Source: Candidatus Gastranaerophilales bacterium
GTDB taxonomy: Bacteria > Cyanobacteriota > Vampirovibrionia > Gastranaerophilales > Gastranaerophilaceae
Assembly (NCBI GenBank): GCA_905235825.1
Contig: CAJONH010000006.1
Location: forward strand, 1 to 35,735
Reading direction: 5' to 3'
DNA length: 35,735 nt
Below the pieces are notes generated by a model. It was not told the origin of the DNA, made no database searches, and worked only from the letters and a program-made list of their open reading frames with translations. The stretch's first letter is position 1. The number at the start of each line of letters is the position of its first letter. Of this stretch, positions 1-9,466 are shown piece after piece. The position numbers were made by a program, and so were the translations under genes.

Positions 1-1
1 A

Positions 2-61
2 GAAACAATAAATGCAAGAATGATGAGAAGTGTGTTTGACTTTAAAATAAGTCAAAGATAG
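2..61 (+). CDS. C-terminal fragment of an upstream CDS (…ETINARMMRSVFDFKISQR*), product unknown
   Basis: Frame 2 is open from the window edge to TAG at 59-61; too short for assignment. Confidence 0.25.
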   Translation, partial: ETINARMMRSVFDFKISQR

Positions 62-335
62 ATGCAAGAGCGGAGCGTTTTCACACGTCGGCTGAATTTA
101 TATTGTTTCTTAGAACTGCAGAAGTTGTGCTGCGTTTTTGTTTCCCATGATAAACCGTATAAGCATTTAGCTCTTTTTCAAATTTTTTTGTATCATTTTG
201 CCGCTAACTGGAAAGGAAATCCCTATTTGCAGCAGTTAACAAACTATATATAAATTGGCAAAAAAAATTTTTACATCAAAATATATTAAATTGAGAATAA
301 TGTATAAATGTATTTTTTTATATTAAAATAAAATC

Positions 336-2105
336 ATGAATAAGATTGTTTTAGCACAAATTGATACAATAGCAGGCGATATTGATAATAATGCCTTAAA
401 GATTTCTGAATGTATAAAAAAAGCAAAAGAACAAAATGCAGATTTAATTGTATTTCCCGAACTTGTACTTATGGGATATCCTTTCGGAGATATTTTTGTC
501 AGACACAAATCTTTAATAGAACGTCAATTATCTGCATTAAACGAAATAACAAATTTAACGCAAAATATTACAGCACTTATTGGTTTTGTTGAACCGACAA
601 AATCTGCAGGTAAAAAGCCGTTTTATAATTCGGTTGCAATTATAAAAAACAGAGAAATAATTGATACCGCAAGGAAAATACTTCTTCCGAACTACGGTGA
701 ATTTAATGATTACAGATATTTTGAATCATCAAAAGATAAACCCGCTGTATTTGAATTAAACGGAGAAAAATTCGGTGTAATTATATGTGAAGACAGTTTT
801 AACCATAAAGCATTTTTCAAAAATAAGTGTATTTATGATATTGACCCTGTTTCTGAAATAATGAAACAGAAACCCGATACAATAATTAATTGTTCTTGTT
901 CTCCTTCTCGCTGTGCAAAAGAATTTGTTAAAAATTCTCTGTTTTCTTCAATTTCAAAAGAATATGGAATACACTATGTTTATGTTAATAAATCAGGATA
1001 TGCAGACAATCTTTCTTTTGACGGAGCTTCACGAATTTATGACAAAACGGGAAATCTTATTTTAAGAGCAAAGTCTTTTGAAGAAGATTTTATTATAACT
1101 TCAGATTATAAAGGTGTTATAAATCAAATACCAAAAGGGGCCGAAAAAGAAATAAACCTTGAAAACTTTGAACTGAATTATACAAACGATTTAGACAGAA
1201 CATATCAGTCAATAGTTTTTGCAATAAAAGAATATTTTGTCAAAAACGGATTTTCAAAAGCTGTTTTAGGTCTTTCGGGCGGTCTTGATTCCTCTGTATG
1301 TGCAGTTTTGCTTGCTGATGCACTCGGAAGCGAGAATGTTTGGGGAATATCAATGCCAAGCAGAATAACTTCAAAAGAAAGTAAAAATGATGCTGAGATT
1401 TTAGCAAAAAATTTAGGGATTAACTTTTTTGAAATTCCTTTACCCTCGGCAATTGACACAATGAAATCAATGTTAAATTCTGCTTTTGAAAATATTAATT
1501 CAGACAAATATGATAAATCCACTACTATGGAAAATTTACAAGCACGCACAAGAGCAACCGTTTTGTGGAGTATTTCAAACGAATATAAAAATATGCTGCC
1601 TGTTGCAACCAGTGATAAATCAGAAGCATATATAGGCTATGCTACCGTTAATGGAGATATGTCAGGCGGATTTGCTCCTATAGCTGACGTTACAAAAACA
1701 AAACTTTTTGCACTTGCTGATTTTATAAATAAAAACCGCAAAACTAAAAATGTAATTCCTAAATCAGTATTGGATAAACCACCCGGAGCAGAATTAAAAA
1801 TTAATCCAAAAACGGGCAAACCTGTTTGTGCCGAAGAAGATAATATGCCTTATGAATTTCTTGATGAAATAATTTGGCTTATTGAAAATAAAAATTTCGG
1901 AAAAAATGAATTGATAAACCATAAATTTATTTATGAACAAAAATACAATATTACCTTTGAACAAAAACAAGAATGGATAAATAAGTTTTATAGAAAATCA
2001 AAATGTGCCGTTTATAAATGGCATATTCTGCCTCCGTCTGTTATAACCGATGTCCATTCAATTAATTCAATTGAATATCATCAGCCTATAATTTCTTCTG
2101 TTTAA
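336..2105 (+). CDS. nadE: Glutamine-dependent NAD+ synthetase (N-terminal CN-hydrolase plus C-terminal NAD synthase domain)
   Basis: CN-hydrolase motifs (FPELVLMGYP, VIICEDSF) and ATP pyrophosphatase motif LGLSGGLDSS; KPPGAEL segment typical of NadE. Confidence 0.95.
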   Translation: MNKIVLAQIDTIAGDIDNNALKISECIKKAKEQNADLIVFPELVLMGYPFGDIFVRHKSLIERQLSALNEITNLTQNITALIGFVEPTKSAGKKPFYNSVAIIKNREIIDTARKILLPNYGEFNDYRYFESSKDKPAVFELNGEKFGVIICEDSFNHKAFFKNKCIYDIDPVSEIMKQKPDTIINCSCSPSRCAKEFVKNSLFSSISKEYGIHYVYVNKSGYADNLSFDGASRIYDKTGNLILRAKSFEEDFIITSDYKGVINQIPKGAEKEINLENFELNYTNDLDRTYQSIVFAIKEYFVKNGFSKAVLGLSGGLDSSVCAVLLADALGSENVWGISMPSRITSKESKNDAEILAKNLGINFFEIPLPSAIDTMKSMLNSAFENINSDKYDKSTTMENLQARTRATVLWSISNEYKNMLPVATSDKSEAYIGYATVNGDMSGGFAPIADVTKTKLFALADFINKNRKTKNVIPKSVLDKPPGAELKINPKTGKPVCAEEDNMPYEFLDEIIWLIENKNFGKNELINHKFIYEQKYNITFEQKQEWINKFYRKSKCAVYKWHILPPSVITDVHSINSIEYHQPIISSV

Positions 2106-2117
2106 TTTACAATATAT

Positions 2118-2753
2118 TTATTTTGTCTTCCCCAATATTTTTTTAGCTGCTTTCTTAATTGCCGCACCGCCAATCATAACACCTGCCAATAATTCCGGTG
2201 TTTCTGCAAGTAATTTTGCTTGAGGCATTACTCCGCAGATAGTTCCTGATATACCATCTTCAACTAATTTTTTCTTGTTAAACGTATCTCCTTTAATTTT
2301 GTTACCTGCCCTATCGAAACATTTTAAAGCTGCTTTTAAAAAAGCACCCGTTAATGCACCTAAAGAACAAATTCCAGCTGCTGAAGCAATATCACCTGTT
2401 GCAGCTGAACAAATACCTGCTGAAGCAGATGCGGCTGCCATTGATGACGGAATTTCAATTGCAGCACTTTGGATAGCTTTATACGTTTTTAATTTTTTAA
2501 TAGCTTTTTTCATGTCCAGTTTACCGGCTAAATGATTATCTATTGCAGTTTCACATCTCTGCCCCTGTCCGATAATTTTATTTCCCAGTGATGATATAAA
2601 TCCATCTGATTGTTTGAGTTTTTCAAAATAATTTCTTAATTTTACATTTTGAATTTGTGTCAGAACATTATTTTTTGTGACATAATAATTCTTAACTGCA
2701 TAATAATTTTCTACAGATAATGCTTTAGATAAAGCAGAAACTCCACACGACAT
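2118..2753 (-). CDS. Hypothetical protein with Ala/Gly/Ser-rich hydrophobic segments
   Basis: 211-aa ORF; AAASASAGICSAATGDIASAAGICSLGALTGAF segment; GGAAGG-like SD near the start. Confidence 0.65.
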   Translation of the reverse strand: MSCGVSALSKALSVENYYAVKNYYVTKNNVLTQIQNVKLRNYFEKLKQSDGFISSLGNKIIGQGQRCETAIDNHLAGKLDMKKAIKKLKTYKAIQSAAIEIPSSMAAASASAGICSAATGDIASAAGICSLGALTGAFLKAALKCFDRAGNKIKGDTFNKKKLVEDGISGTICGVMPQAKLLAETPELLAGVMIGGAAIKKAAKKILGKTK

Positions 2754-2792
2754 ACAATATACCTTCCTTCTGTTTACATTCTTCCTTGTATA

Positions 2793-2822
2793 TTTATAAA
2801 GTATTTTATCTGTTAAAAATTG
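2793..2822 (-). promoter_or_regulatory. Putative promoter CAATTT-N18-TATAAA of the 2118-2753 gene
   Basis: -35-like CAATTT (2822-2817), -10-like TATAAA (2798-2793), about 40 nt before the ATG; same layout upstream of three other genes. Confidence 0.45.
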
Positions 2823-2914
2823 CCCCTTTTAACTTGATAACAATCACTTCTTTGTATGATGAGCGGTTTTCGGTGTTGTGTTAATCTTTTATCAGGCGGA
2901 TTAACGGAGATTAT

Positions 2915-3931
2915 ATGACTAAAAAATTTGAAAAAAACAATGAGCTTTTAATTACCATATCTCAGCAGCTTCAAGATATTGAAACAAATTTAAATAAAAT
3001 AAATGAGGACGATTTATTTACACTTCAAAAAATTCATAGAGAAATTTGTAATATTTCGAGAACCCCAAAAGGTAATTTTTTTAAATTATTATATAATTCA
3101 ACCAGTTCTAAAATTTATACAGGCGGTCAGCGGTTTGAACTTGAACTTCAGGAAAGATTTAAAAATAAACTTTTTCTTGATGGTTTCGGATATAAAGTAT
3201 ACTCTCAAAATGATGAAGACGGAATTATCAATGAAATATTTAACAGAATAGGAACTACAAATAAAAAATTTATAGAAATCGGTATAGAAAACGGCAGTGA
3301 ATGTAATTCTCATTTACTGCTTGATACGGGCTGGAGCGGTCTATGGATAGAAGGAAATTCTGAACAGAGAAACTTAACAGAGGATACTTTCAAAAAATAT
3401 TTTCAATCAAATAAGATATCTTTAGTAAATGCATTTATTACTAAAGATAATATAAATAACATACTTGAAGAAAATACAGATACTCCGGACTTGGATTTAT
3501 TCAGCTTAGATATAGACGGAAATGACTGGTATGTTATGAAATCAATATTAGAAGCAAAAAAAATAAATCCACGAGTAATAATCCTTGAATATAATCCGTT
3601 AATTCCGCCTTCCGTAAATCAAGACGATTTTTCTACCGACTTTATAATGGAATATGATGAAAACTGGCATTGGCCAAATTCAGAACATCCGATAGATTAT
3701 TATGGTGCATCATTATCAGCATTTTATCATTTACTTAAAGAATATGATTATCAGCTTGTAGGAACTTGCACAATGGGAGTTAATGCTTTTTTTGTAAAAA
3801 AAGAACTCGCAGAAGATAAATTCCCGACGGATACAAAAGCGGCTGCAACTTTTTATAATCCGTACAGACTGTTAACAAGATATATTACAGCAGGACATTT
3901 AAGTTATCAAAATATGCATTTTGCTTATTAA
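2915..3931 (+). CDS. FkbM/SAM-methyltransferase-like protein
   Basis: KFIEIGIENGSECNSHLLLDTGWSGLWIEGN resembles the FkbM glycine-rich SAM motif; LDLFSLDIDGNDWYVMKSIL. Confidence 0.6.
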   Translation: MTKKFEKNNELLITISQQLQDIETNLNKINEDDLFTLQKIHREICNISRTPKGNFFKLLYNSTSSKIYTGGQRFELELQERFKNKLFLDGFGYKVYSQNDEDGIINEIFNRIGTTNKKFIEIGIENGSECNSHLLLDTGWSGLWIEGNSEQRNLTEDTFKKYFQSNKISLVNAFITKDNINNILEENTDTPDLDLFSLDIDGNDWYVMKSILEAKKINPRVIILEYNPLIPPSVNQDDFSTDFIMEYDENWHWPNSEHPIDYYGASLSAFYHLLKEYDYQLVGTCTMGVNAFFVKKELAEDKFPTDTKAAATFYNPYRLLTRYITAGHLSYQNMHFAY

Positions 3932-3956
3932 ATCGCTGTATATGTAAAATATTTAT

Positions 3957-3986
3957 AAAAAAAGCGGAATTGTTAAACAATTCCGC
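3957..3986 (-). terminator. Rho-independent terminator downstream of the MATE gene
   Basis: Perfect inverted repeat GCGGAATTGTT-A-AACAATTCCGC (3964-3986), followed on the minus strand by 7 T (A-run at 3957-3963). Confidence 0.8.
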
Positions 3987-4021
3987 ATAAATACTATGTA
4001 AATATTTTTCGCAACATAATC

Positions 4022-5389
4022 TCAAAATGACGATTTGTGTGAACACATTCTAAATTTATTATATTTGATTAAATAATTAAGATAGCTTAAAGATATTATA
4101 ATAGTTAGAACAGAGGCACAAGGAGCAGCAATACCCAGTTCAAATAGAGTTGAATCAGCAATTAAACGGCATAATACAAATGCAACGGGAACTCTGATTA
4201 AAAAAGCTGACAGAATGTTGTTTACGGCTGCAAACAGTGTTTTTCCGCACCCGAAAAAGAAACCGTTGCAGCAGAATACAAAAGGTACCAGTAAATAATC
4301 ATAGCTGAAAGACCTTAAAAATTGTTCACCTGCCGATAATACCTCTTTATCCGTTGAAAAAATTGCAATAGCACTTTGAGGATTTATTTGCTGCCATATA
4401 AAGAAGATAACTCCGAATAAAAAAGCAAATAACATTGATAGTTTAAGTGTTTGTATTGCTCTGTCGGGTTTGCCTGCCCCTAAATTCTGTGCGGTAATAG
4501 CAGTAAGTGCCATTGCAAAAGAACCCGCAGGAAGCATCATAAATGCATTAAGTCTTACAACAGAGCCATAAGCGGCAGAAGCTGCAACTCCCATTGAATT
4601 TGCAAGTGAAAACAAAAATAAAAAAGATAACGGTATTATTGTATCCTGCAAAGAAAGCGGAAGACCTATTTTAAATATTTCTTTTGCTGTTTCTATATCA
4701 AATCTTATTTTTCTAAGACTTAATTTAAATACAAAATTTCCTTTTTTTAAATATATAATTCCGATTATTACACTTACCGCTTGAGAAATGACTGTTGCTA
4801 TTGCGGCTCCTGATGCTCCGAGCGAGTATTTCCCTATTAATAAGAGATCCAAAATTATATTTACTGCACAGGAAATCCCTGCAAAATACATAGGGGCTAA
4901 AGAATTTCCCAGACCTCTTAAAATTGCGGCTATGGCATTAAAACCGAATATAAATACCAGTCCTAACGAACAGATAAAAATATAATCTTTTGTAGATTGA
5001 AATGCCTCTTGGGGAGTTTGTAAAAGATTTATCAGCGGAACATCAAACATTATTATGGCACAGCTCAATATTACAGCTGCTGCTACAAAGCAAACCGTCA
5101 TTGTATTAATTATTTTTATTATATTTTCATATTGTTTTGCACCGTAGGCTTTTCCTATTAATATTGTTCCGCTTACTGTTAATGCTGTTATAAACATAAT
5201 TAATGTCTGCATTAACTGTGAACCTGTTGCAACACCCGAAATGGCACCCGAATTACAAAATTTCCCGACTATAATTAAATCGGCAGCACCATACAATGCC
5301 TGAATGAAATTAGCACCTATGTACGGCAATGCAAACAATAAAAGCACAGATACCAAATTTCCCTGAGATAAATCTTTTTCTTGTGCCAT
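4022..5389 (-). CDS. MATE family efflux transporter
   Basis: 455 aa, about 12 TM segments; LPYIGANFIQALYGAADLIIVGKF and AIAAILRGLGNS motifs typical of MATE proteins. Confidence 0.93.
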   Translation of the reverse strand: MAQEKDLSQGNLVSVLLLFALPYIGANFIQALYGAADLIIVGKFCNSGAISGVATGSQLMQTLIMFITALTVSGTILIGKAYGAKQYENIIKIINTMTVCFVAAAVILSCAIIMFDVPLINLLQTPQEAFQSTKDYIFICSLGLVFIFGFNAIAAILRGLGNSLAPMYFAGISCAVNIILDLLLIGKYSLGASGAAIATVISQAVSVIIGIIYLKKGNFVFKLSLRKIRFDIETAKEIFKIGLPLSLQDTIIPLSFLFLFSLANSMGVAASAAYGSVVRLNAFMMLPAGSFAMALTAITAQNLGAGKPDRAIQTLKLSMLFAFLFGVIFFIWQQINPQSAIAIFSTDKEVLSAGEQFLRSFSYDYLLVPFVFCCNGFFFGCGKTLFAAVNNILSAFLIRVPVAFVLCRLIADSTLFELGIAAPCASVLTIIISLSYLNYLIKYNKFRMCSHKSSF

Positions 5390-5426
5390 AATATTTCCTT
5401 TATAGAAATTATAGCGTAAATATAAT

Positions 5427-5500
5427 AAAAAAAAGCCGACCAGACTTGGCGGCTACTAGACTTATTTTGGGGAGGGAGGTTTAATGGGCTTAATGCCCTT
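5427..5500 (-). ncRNA. Candidate about 74-nt sRNA: hairpin, C-rich single-stranded CCTCCCTCCCC, terminator hairpin with U-tract
   Basis: Minus strand: TATAAA (5511-5506), then AAGGGCATTAAGCCC hairpin, CCTCCCTCCCC linker, GCCGCCAAGTCTGGTCGGC hairpin and T8 (5434-5427). Confidence 0.45.
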
Positions 5501-5531
5501 GATACTTTATATATCGACATTTATTTTTTGA
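5484..5531 (+). CDS. Candidate 15-aa hydrophobic peptide MGLMPLILYISTFIF (possible type I toxin)
   Basis: ATG at 5484 preceded by purine-rich GGGGAGGGAGGT (5469-5480); TATAAT at 5421-5426 could be a promoter -10. Confidence 0.25.
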   Translation: MGLMPLILYISTFIF

Positions 5532-5642
5532 ACTTTAGTTTTTTATTTAATAAATTTTGCCAAAAAGTAAAGACCCCCTATTTTACTGGATTTTTTTACT
5601 TCATAAAACTTAATATTTAGGTACAAAAAATAAATTTGCTAG

Positions 5643-5671
5643 CAATTTTTTATTATCATTGTTTTTATATA
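5643..5671 (+). promoter_or_regulatory. Putative promoter CAATTT-N17-TATATA
   Basis: CAATTT 5643-5648, TATATA 5666-5671, 35 nt before ATG at 5706. Confidence 0.45.
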
Positions 5672-5705
5672 AGTGGAAGTGTGTAAAAGTAAGGAGATTT
5701 TTATC

Positions 5706-6038
5706 ATGCAAATTAATAGTGTAGATCCCGCAGTAAAAGCAGGTGCAATTGGTGTAGCAGCAGGTGCTGCAGTTTCAACAGGTTTGAATGTATACGGTCA
5801 AAGAAATATTATTCAAAATCCTGATACATTTACTAAAGCTGTAGCTCCGATTAAAGATATGGCAAAAGATTTAGGTGCTGAAACAAAAGATTTGGACAGA
5901 TTAGTTAAAGTTGCCGAAACAGGTAAATATGATGTTAAATTAATAGCAAAAAATGCCGGTAAAACAGGTGTTTTACTCGGCGGTCTTTTTGCTTTAGGTA
6001 ATGTTGCTTATCGTGCAATCACTAACAAAGCTGAATAA
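5706..6038 (+). CDS. Small hypothetical protein with Gly/Ala-rich hydrophobic segments
   Basis: Start revised from 5673 to 5706, preceded by SD AAGGAG (5691-5696); MQINSVDPAVKAGAIGVAAGAAVSTG…. Confidence 0.75.
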   Translation: MQINSVDPAVKAGAIGVAAGAAVSTGLNVYGQRNIIQNPDTFTKAVAPIKDMAKDLGAETKDLDRLVKVAETGKYDVKLIAKNAGKTGVLLGGLFALGNVAYRAITNKAE

Positions 6039-6064
6039 TTTACCAAAGTAAATAAAAAAATTAG

Positions 6065-6094
6065 AGAGGGTGACTAAGAAGTCATCCTCTTTTT
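6065..6094 (+). terminator. Rho-independent terminator
   Basis: AGAGGGTGACT-AAGA-AGTCATCCTCT followed by TTTT. Confidence 0.8.
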
Positions 6095-6198
6095 CTATTT
6101 ATTAAAAAATTAATTCTGTTACATTTCTTTATTTATTGTTAATTTAAAAAACTAAAACACCTTTATATATTAGCAAGCTGAAAGGTAGTATTAAAATT

Positions 6199-7695
6199 AT
6201 GATGTGTGTTAATAATGTCAGCGGTATTTCTAATACCGGCTATAATTCAAACGTAAAAAAAAGCAATGATTTAAATTTTTTTAGGCAAACTGCTTCTAAT
6301 GATACATTTGAACTTCAGTCAAAGCCAAAAGATGATAAAAAAAACGCAATAATTGAAAAAACTCAAAATTTGCTAAAATTTGTTCTTAGTTTTATAACAG
6401 GATTTAAACCAAGTGAAAATATGACCGGTAATATACACTCAGAGTTGGCAGATTGTATGATAGAAGCATATAAAAAAACTGATGAAGGTAAATTGCGTTC
6501 CCAAATGACCGATAAAGAAATAGAAACATCAGCAACAAGGATTTTTAATAAATCTATTGAAAGACTTAACATTCCAAAAGAAATAAGTCCCAAATTAATA
6601 ATTGCAAAAAATCCGAATACGAATGATTTAGGCGGGCTTTATACAATCGGAATACACAGCATTGTTGTAAATCCGAAAACTTATCGTGACGGATTAATGG
6701 AATTTGAAAATATGATTATGCATGAGGCAACTCATTGCAAAGAAGCATTAATAAGAACCGGTATTCCGCAAAAAAGAGTTGATGAAATAGTGCAGGAGGA
6801 ACTTCTTTCAAAAATCAATAACGGAGAAAGCGAAAAAATAGAACTGCGTGTTTTTGACCATGATTCTCCTGTTATGACTACACCTGTTAATATTCCTGAT
6901 ACTATGAAAAACGATTTTATTAATTTTGCAAAAGAAAATTTATATACAAAATCACAAGAGTTAAAAGATATTCTTAATGAATATTGTGATAACAAAACTG
7001 ATATTTCCGTATTATCAAATAAAAACAAACAATTTGCATCAATTATAAATAAATTAAATTCGATTATAAGTAATCATCCCGAATTCAGCTCTCAATACTG
7101 CAATGAAAAAGAAGCTCTGACTTCACTTTTGGAATATTCTATTGCCCATAATACACGATATAATTTGTATACGGATACTACAGTAAACAGTTTAGACGGC
7201 AGAGAAATAAAAATAGATAATTTAACAGGTGAAGAACTTAAATATGCCGAAAAATCTTTGGTTAATATTATAAAAACACATGAAGCTACTGCAAGTGTCC
7301 TTTATGGCGGAGATACAAGCAGAGAAAGTCTTATTCAATATCTGTTTTCACCGGAAGAAGTTCTTGCAGAAACGAACGGACTTAATTTTCTTATTGAAAA
7401 ATATCAAAGTGATATTGAAACTAAAAGAACAAACAATACATTAAGTGAAAATGACGAAATATACTTAAATTCTTTAATTCAAGAAACAAAAAACAGTATT
7501 GAAATAAGAAATAAAGGATTGGAGTATAACGAAAGATTACAGCAAAATCCTGATGATGAAGAAGCTAAAAACATGGTTGATGAATTAATTGCAGAGATGA
7601 CCGGAATTCAAAGAACCATAATTACTGATAAAGATGAATTACCCGAATGGGCTCGTAAAATTTTTTTAGAAGCTGAAAATCAAGGGGCTGTCTAA
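6199..7695 (+). CDS. Putative zinc metalloprotease-like protein (HEATH motif)
   Basis: NMIMHEATHCKEAL matches HExxH; no Sec signal, Asn/Ser-rich N-terminus; the stop codon lies inside the adjacent repeat element. Confidence 0.55.
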   Translation: MMCVNNVSGISNTGYNSNVKKSNDLNFFRQTASNDTFELQSKPKDDKKNAIIEKTQNLLKFVLSFITGFKPSENMTGNIHSELADCMIEAYKKTDEGKLRSQMTDKEIETSATRIFNKSIERLNIPKEISPKLIIAKNPNTNDLGGLYTIGIHSIVVNPKTYRDGLMEFENMIMHEATHCKEALIRTGIPQKRVDEIVQEELLSKINNGESEKIELRVFDHDSPVMTTPVNIPDTMKNDFINFAKENLYTKSQELKDILNEYCDNKTDISVLSNKNKQFASIINKLNSIISNHPEFSSQYCNEKEALTSLLEYSIAHNTRYNLYTDTTVNSLDGREIKIDNLTGEELKYAEKSLVNIIKTHEATASVLYGGDTSRESLIQYLFSPEEVLAETNGLNFLIEKYQSDIETKRTNNTLSENDEIYLNSLIQETKNSIEIRNKGLEYNERLQQNPDDEEAKNMVDELIAEMTGIQRTIITDKDELPEWARKIFLEAENQGAV

Positions 7696-7840
7696 AAAAG
7701 TCTGATTTTTGACAAATAAGAGATTCTTCACCCTAAAATGTTGCCGGTTCAGAATGACTGCCGCAATTGAATTTTAGACAACACGTCATCCTGAGGCTGT
7801 AAGCCGAAGGAGCTCAAAAATTAGACTTTTTAGACAGCCC
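7685..7840. repeat. MITE-like element with about 25-bp terminal inverted repeats
   Basis: Left GGGCTGTCTAAAAAAGTCTGATTTTT, right AAAAATTAGACTTTTTAGACAGCCC (reverse complement GGGCTGTCTAAAAAGTCTAATTTTT); interior also has an imperfect inverted repeat (GAGATTCTTC…TTCAGAATGAC / GTCATCCTGAGG…GAAGGAGCTC). Confidence 0.75.
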
Positions 7841-7859
7841 ATTATATTTTATATTCATT

Positions 7860-9452
7860 TTATGCATTCAATTTTATATATTGAGCATCCTGAATACCGT
7901 CTATTTTATTAATTGTTTGCATTGCTTCCTCATCAACATCACGGTCTATTGTTATAATCATTATGGATACGTTATCTTTTTTGTTTGATTTTTGAGCAAC
8001 CTGCATTCTGTTAATGTTTATATTATTTTCACCGATAACAGCCGCAACTTTTGCTATCATTAACGGTTTATTTTCATGCGGAATCATAAGCATGTGTTTT
8101 TCGGGTTGAATACTCATATTATAATCATTAATTCTTACAATTCTGGGCATGTTCTGAGCTATTAAAGCACCTGTTGCAATATTTTCACCTGAATCTGTTA
8201 TTAATTTGACTGAAATAGAACCAATGAAAGTACAATCTTTTTCATTTTTGGATGTAACGGTATTTATTCCTCTTTTCTTTGCTATTAAAGGAGCATTTAC
8301 AAAATTAACACCTTCAACGGTTGAAGAAAAAATACCTTTTTGAACGGCTACTTCTAAAGGTGCAACATTTAAATTTGCAAGATTTCCGTTCACGCTTATT
8401 TTTATTGTTTTTAAATTACCTTTTGAAAGCTGTTGAACAAGCTGTCCCAAATTCTCAGCCAATTGCATATAATCTTTAACCGGTTCCAATATATCTGATT
8501 TTAGTGCGGGAATATTTATTGCCGCTTTAGCACTTCCGCCTGATAAAACATCTCTGATTTGTTCTGCTACATCAATTGCAACATTAAATTGAGCTTCTGC
8601 CGTACTTGCACCTAAATGCGGAGTCATTGTAACATTTCCTTCACATTTATATAAAGGAGATGCTGTAATATCAGGTTCTGTTTCAAATACGTCTATAGCT
8701 GCAGCCTGCACCTGACCTGATTCAATTGCATCTTTCAATGCCGCTTCATCTATAATACCGCCTCTTGCACAGTTTATAATTCTCACTCCTTTTTTCATTC
8801 TGTTAAGAGTGTTTTTGTTTATTAATGCTGTTGTTTCTTTTGTTTTTGGTGTATGAATGGTTATATAATCACATAATCCCCAAAACTCATCGAGGCTCTT
8901 TATGTATTTTGCACCTATTTTTTCGACTGCTTCCTCTGTTGTATATGGATCTGAAACCACAACCTTCATTCCGAGAGCTATTGCAACATCTGCAACATGA
9001 TGTCCTATTTTCCCGAAACCTATAATACCCAATGTCTTTCCGAAAACTTCAACACCGGTAAATTTAGAACGTTCCCATTTACCTTCTTTTGTAGATTTAA
9101 CTGCAGCGGGAATATTTCTTGACATGGCAAGCATTAATGCAAGAGTATGTTCTGCAGCGGCATTTGTATTTCCGTCGGGAGAATTTACAACAATAATACC
9201 GTTTTGTGTTGCCGCTTCCACATCAATATTATCTACTCCGACACCTGCTCTGCCTACTATTTTTAATTTTTTTCCGGCTTCCAATATTTTTTTTGTAACT
9301 TTAGTCTGGCTTCTTACCATTAAAGCATCAAAGTCTTTTATTTTTTCGGCAAGTTCATCTTCCGATAATGTTGGTATAAATTCCACTTCCGCAACACCAT
9401 CTAAAACTTTTCCCGCCGCTTCATTTATTTTATCAGTTATTAATACTTTCAT
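7860..9452 (-). CDS. serA: D-3-phosphoglycerate dehydrogenase (long form with C-terminal ACT domain)
   Basis: MVRSQTKVTKKIL, GRAGVGVDNIDVEAAT, LGIIGFGKIGHHVA, INCARGGIIDE, C-terminal ACT-like segment. Confidence 0.96.
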   Translation of the reverse strand: MKVLITDKINEAAGKVLDGVAEVEFIPTLSEDELAEKIKDFDALMVRSQTKVTKKILEAGKKLKIVGRAGVGVDNIDVEAATQNGIIVVNSPDGNTNAAAEHTLALMLAMSRNIPAAVKSTKEGKWERSKFTGVEVFGKTLGIIGFGKIGHHVADVAIALGMKVVVSDPYTTEEAVEKIGAKYIKSLDEFWGLCDYITIHTPKTKETTALINKNTLNRMKKGVRIINCARGGIIDEAALKDAIESGQVQAAAIDVFETEPDITASPLYKCEGNVTMTPHLGASTAEAQFNVAIDVAEQIRDVLSGGSAKAAINIPALKSDILEPVKDYMQLAENLGQLVQQLSKGNLKTIKISVNGNLANLNVAPLEVAVQKGIFSSTVEGVNFVNAPLIAKKRGINTVTSKNEKDCTFIGSISVKLITDSGENIATGALIAQNMPRIVRINDYNMSIQPEKHMLMIPHENKPLMIAKVAAVIGENNININRMQVAQKSNKKDNVSIMIITIDRDVDEEAMQTINKIDGIQDAQYIKLNA

Positions 9453-9466
9453 TTTTATTTATTCCT

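Noticed and set aside
35-56. Inverted repeat TTTGACTT-TAAAAT-AAGTCAAA
   Set aside because: Perfect 8-bp stem but no T-tract on the plus strand and partly within a possible upstream CDS end; role unclear
62-253. 63-aa plus ORF MQERSVFTRRLN…
   Set aside because: No SD or recognisable domain; composition looks like intergenic readthrough
1205-1549. Antisense ORFs inside nadE and similar long shadow ORFs elsewhere (e.g. 9124-9489, 12890-13237, 15165-15584)
   Set aside because: They lie opposite well-supported coding genes and have no recognisable domain; typical shadow ORFs
5317-5520. 67-aa minus ORF MSIYKVSRALSPLNLPP…
   Set aside because: Overlaps the MATE start and runs across the putative sRNA terminator; no SD seen and low-complexity reading, so treated as non-coding
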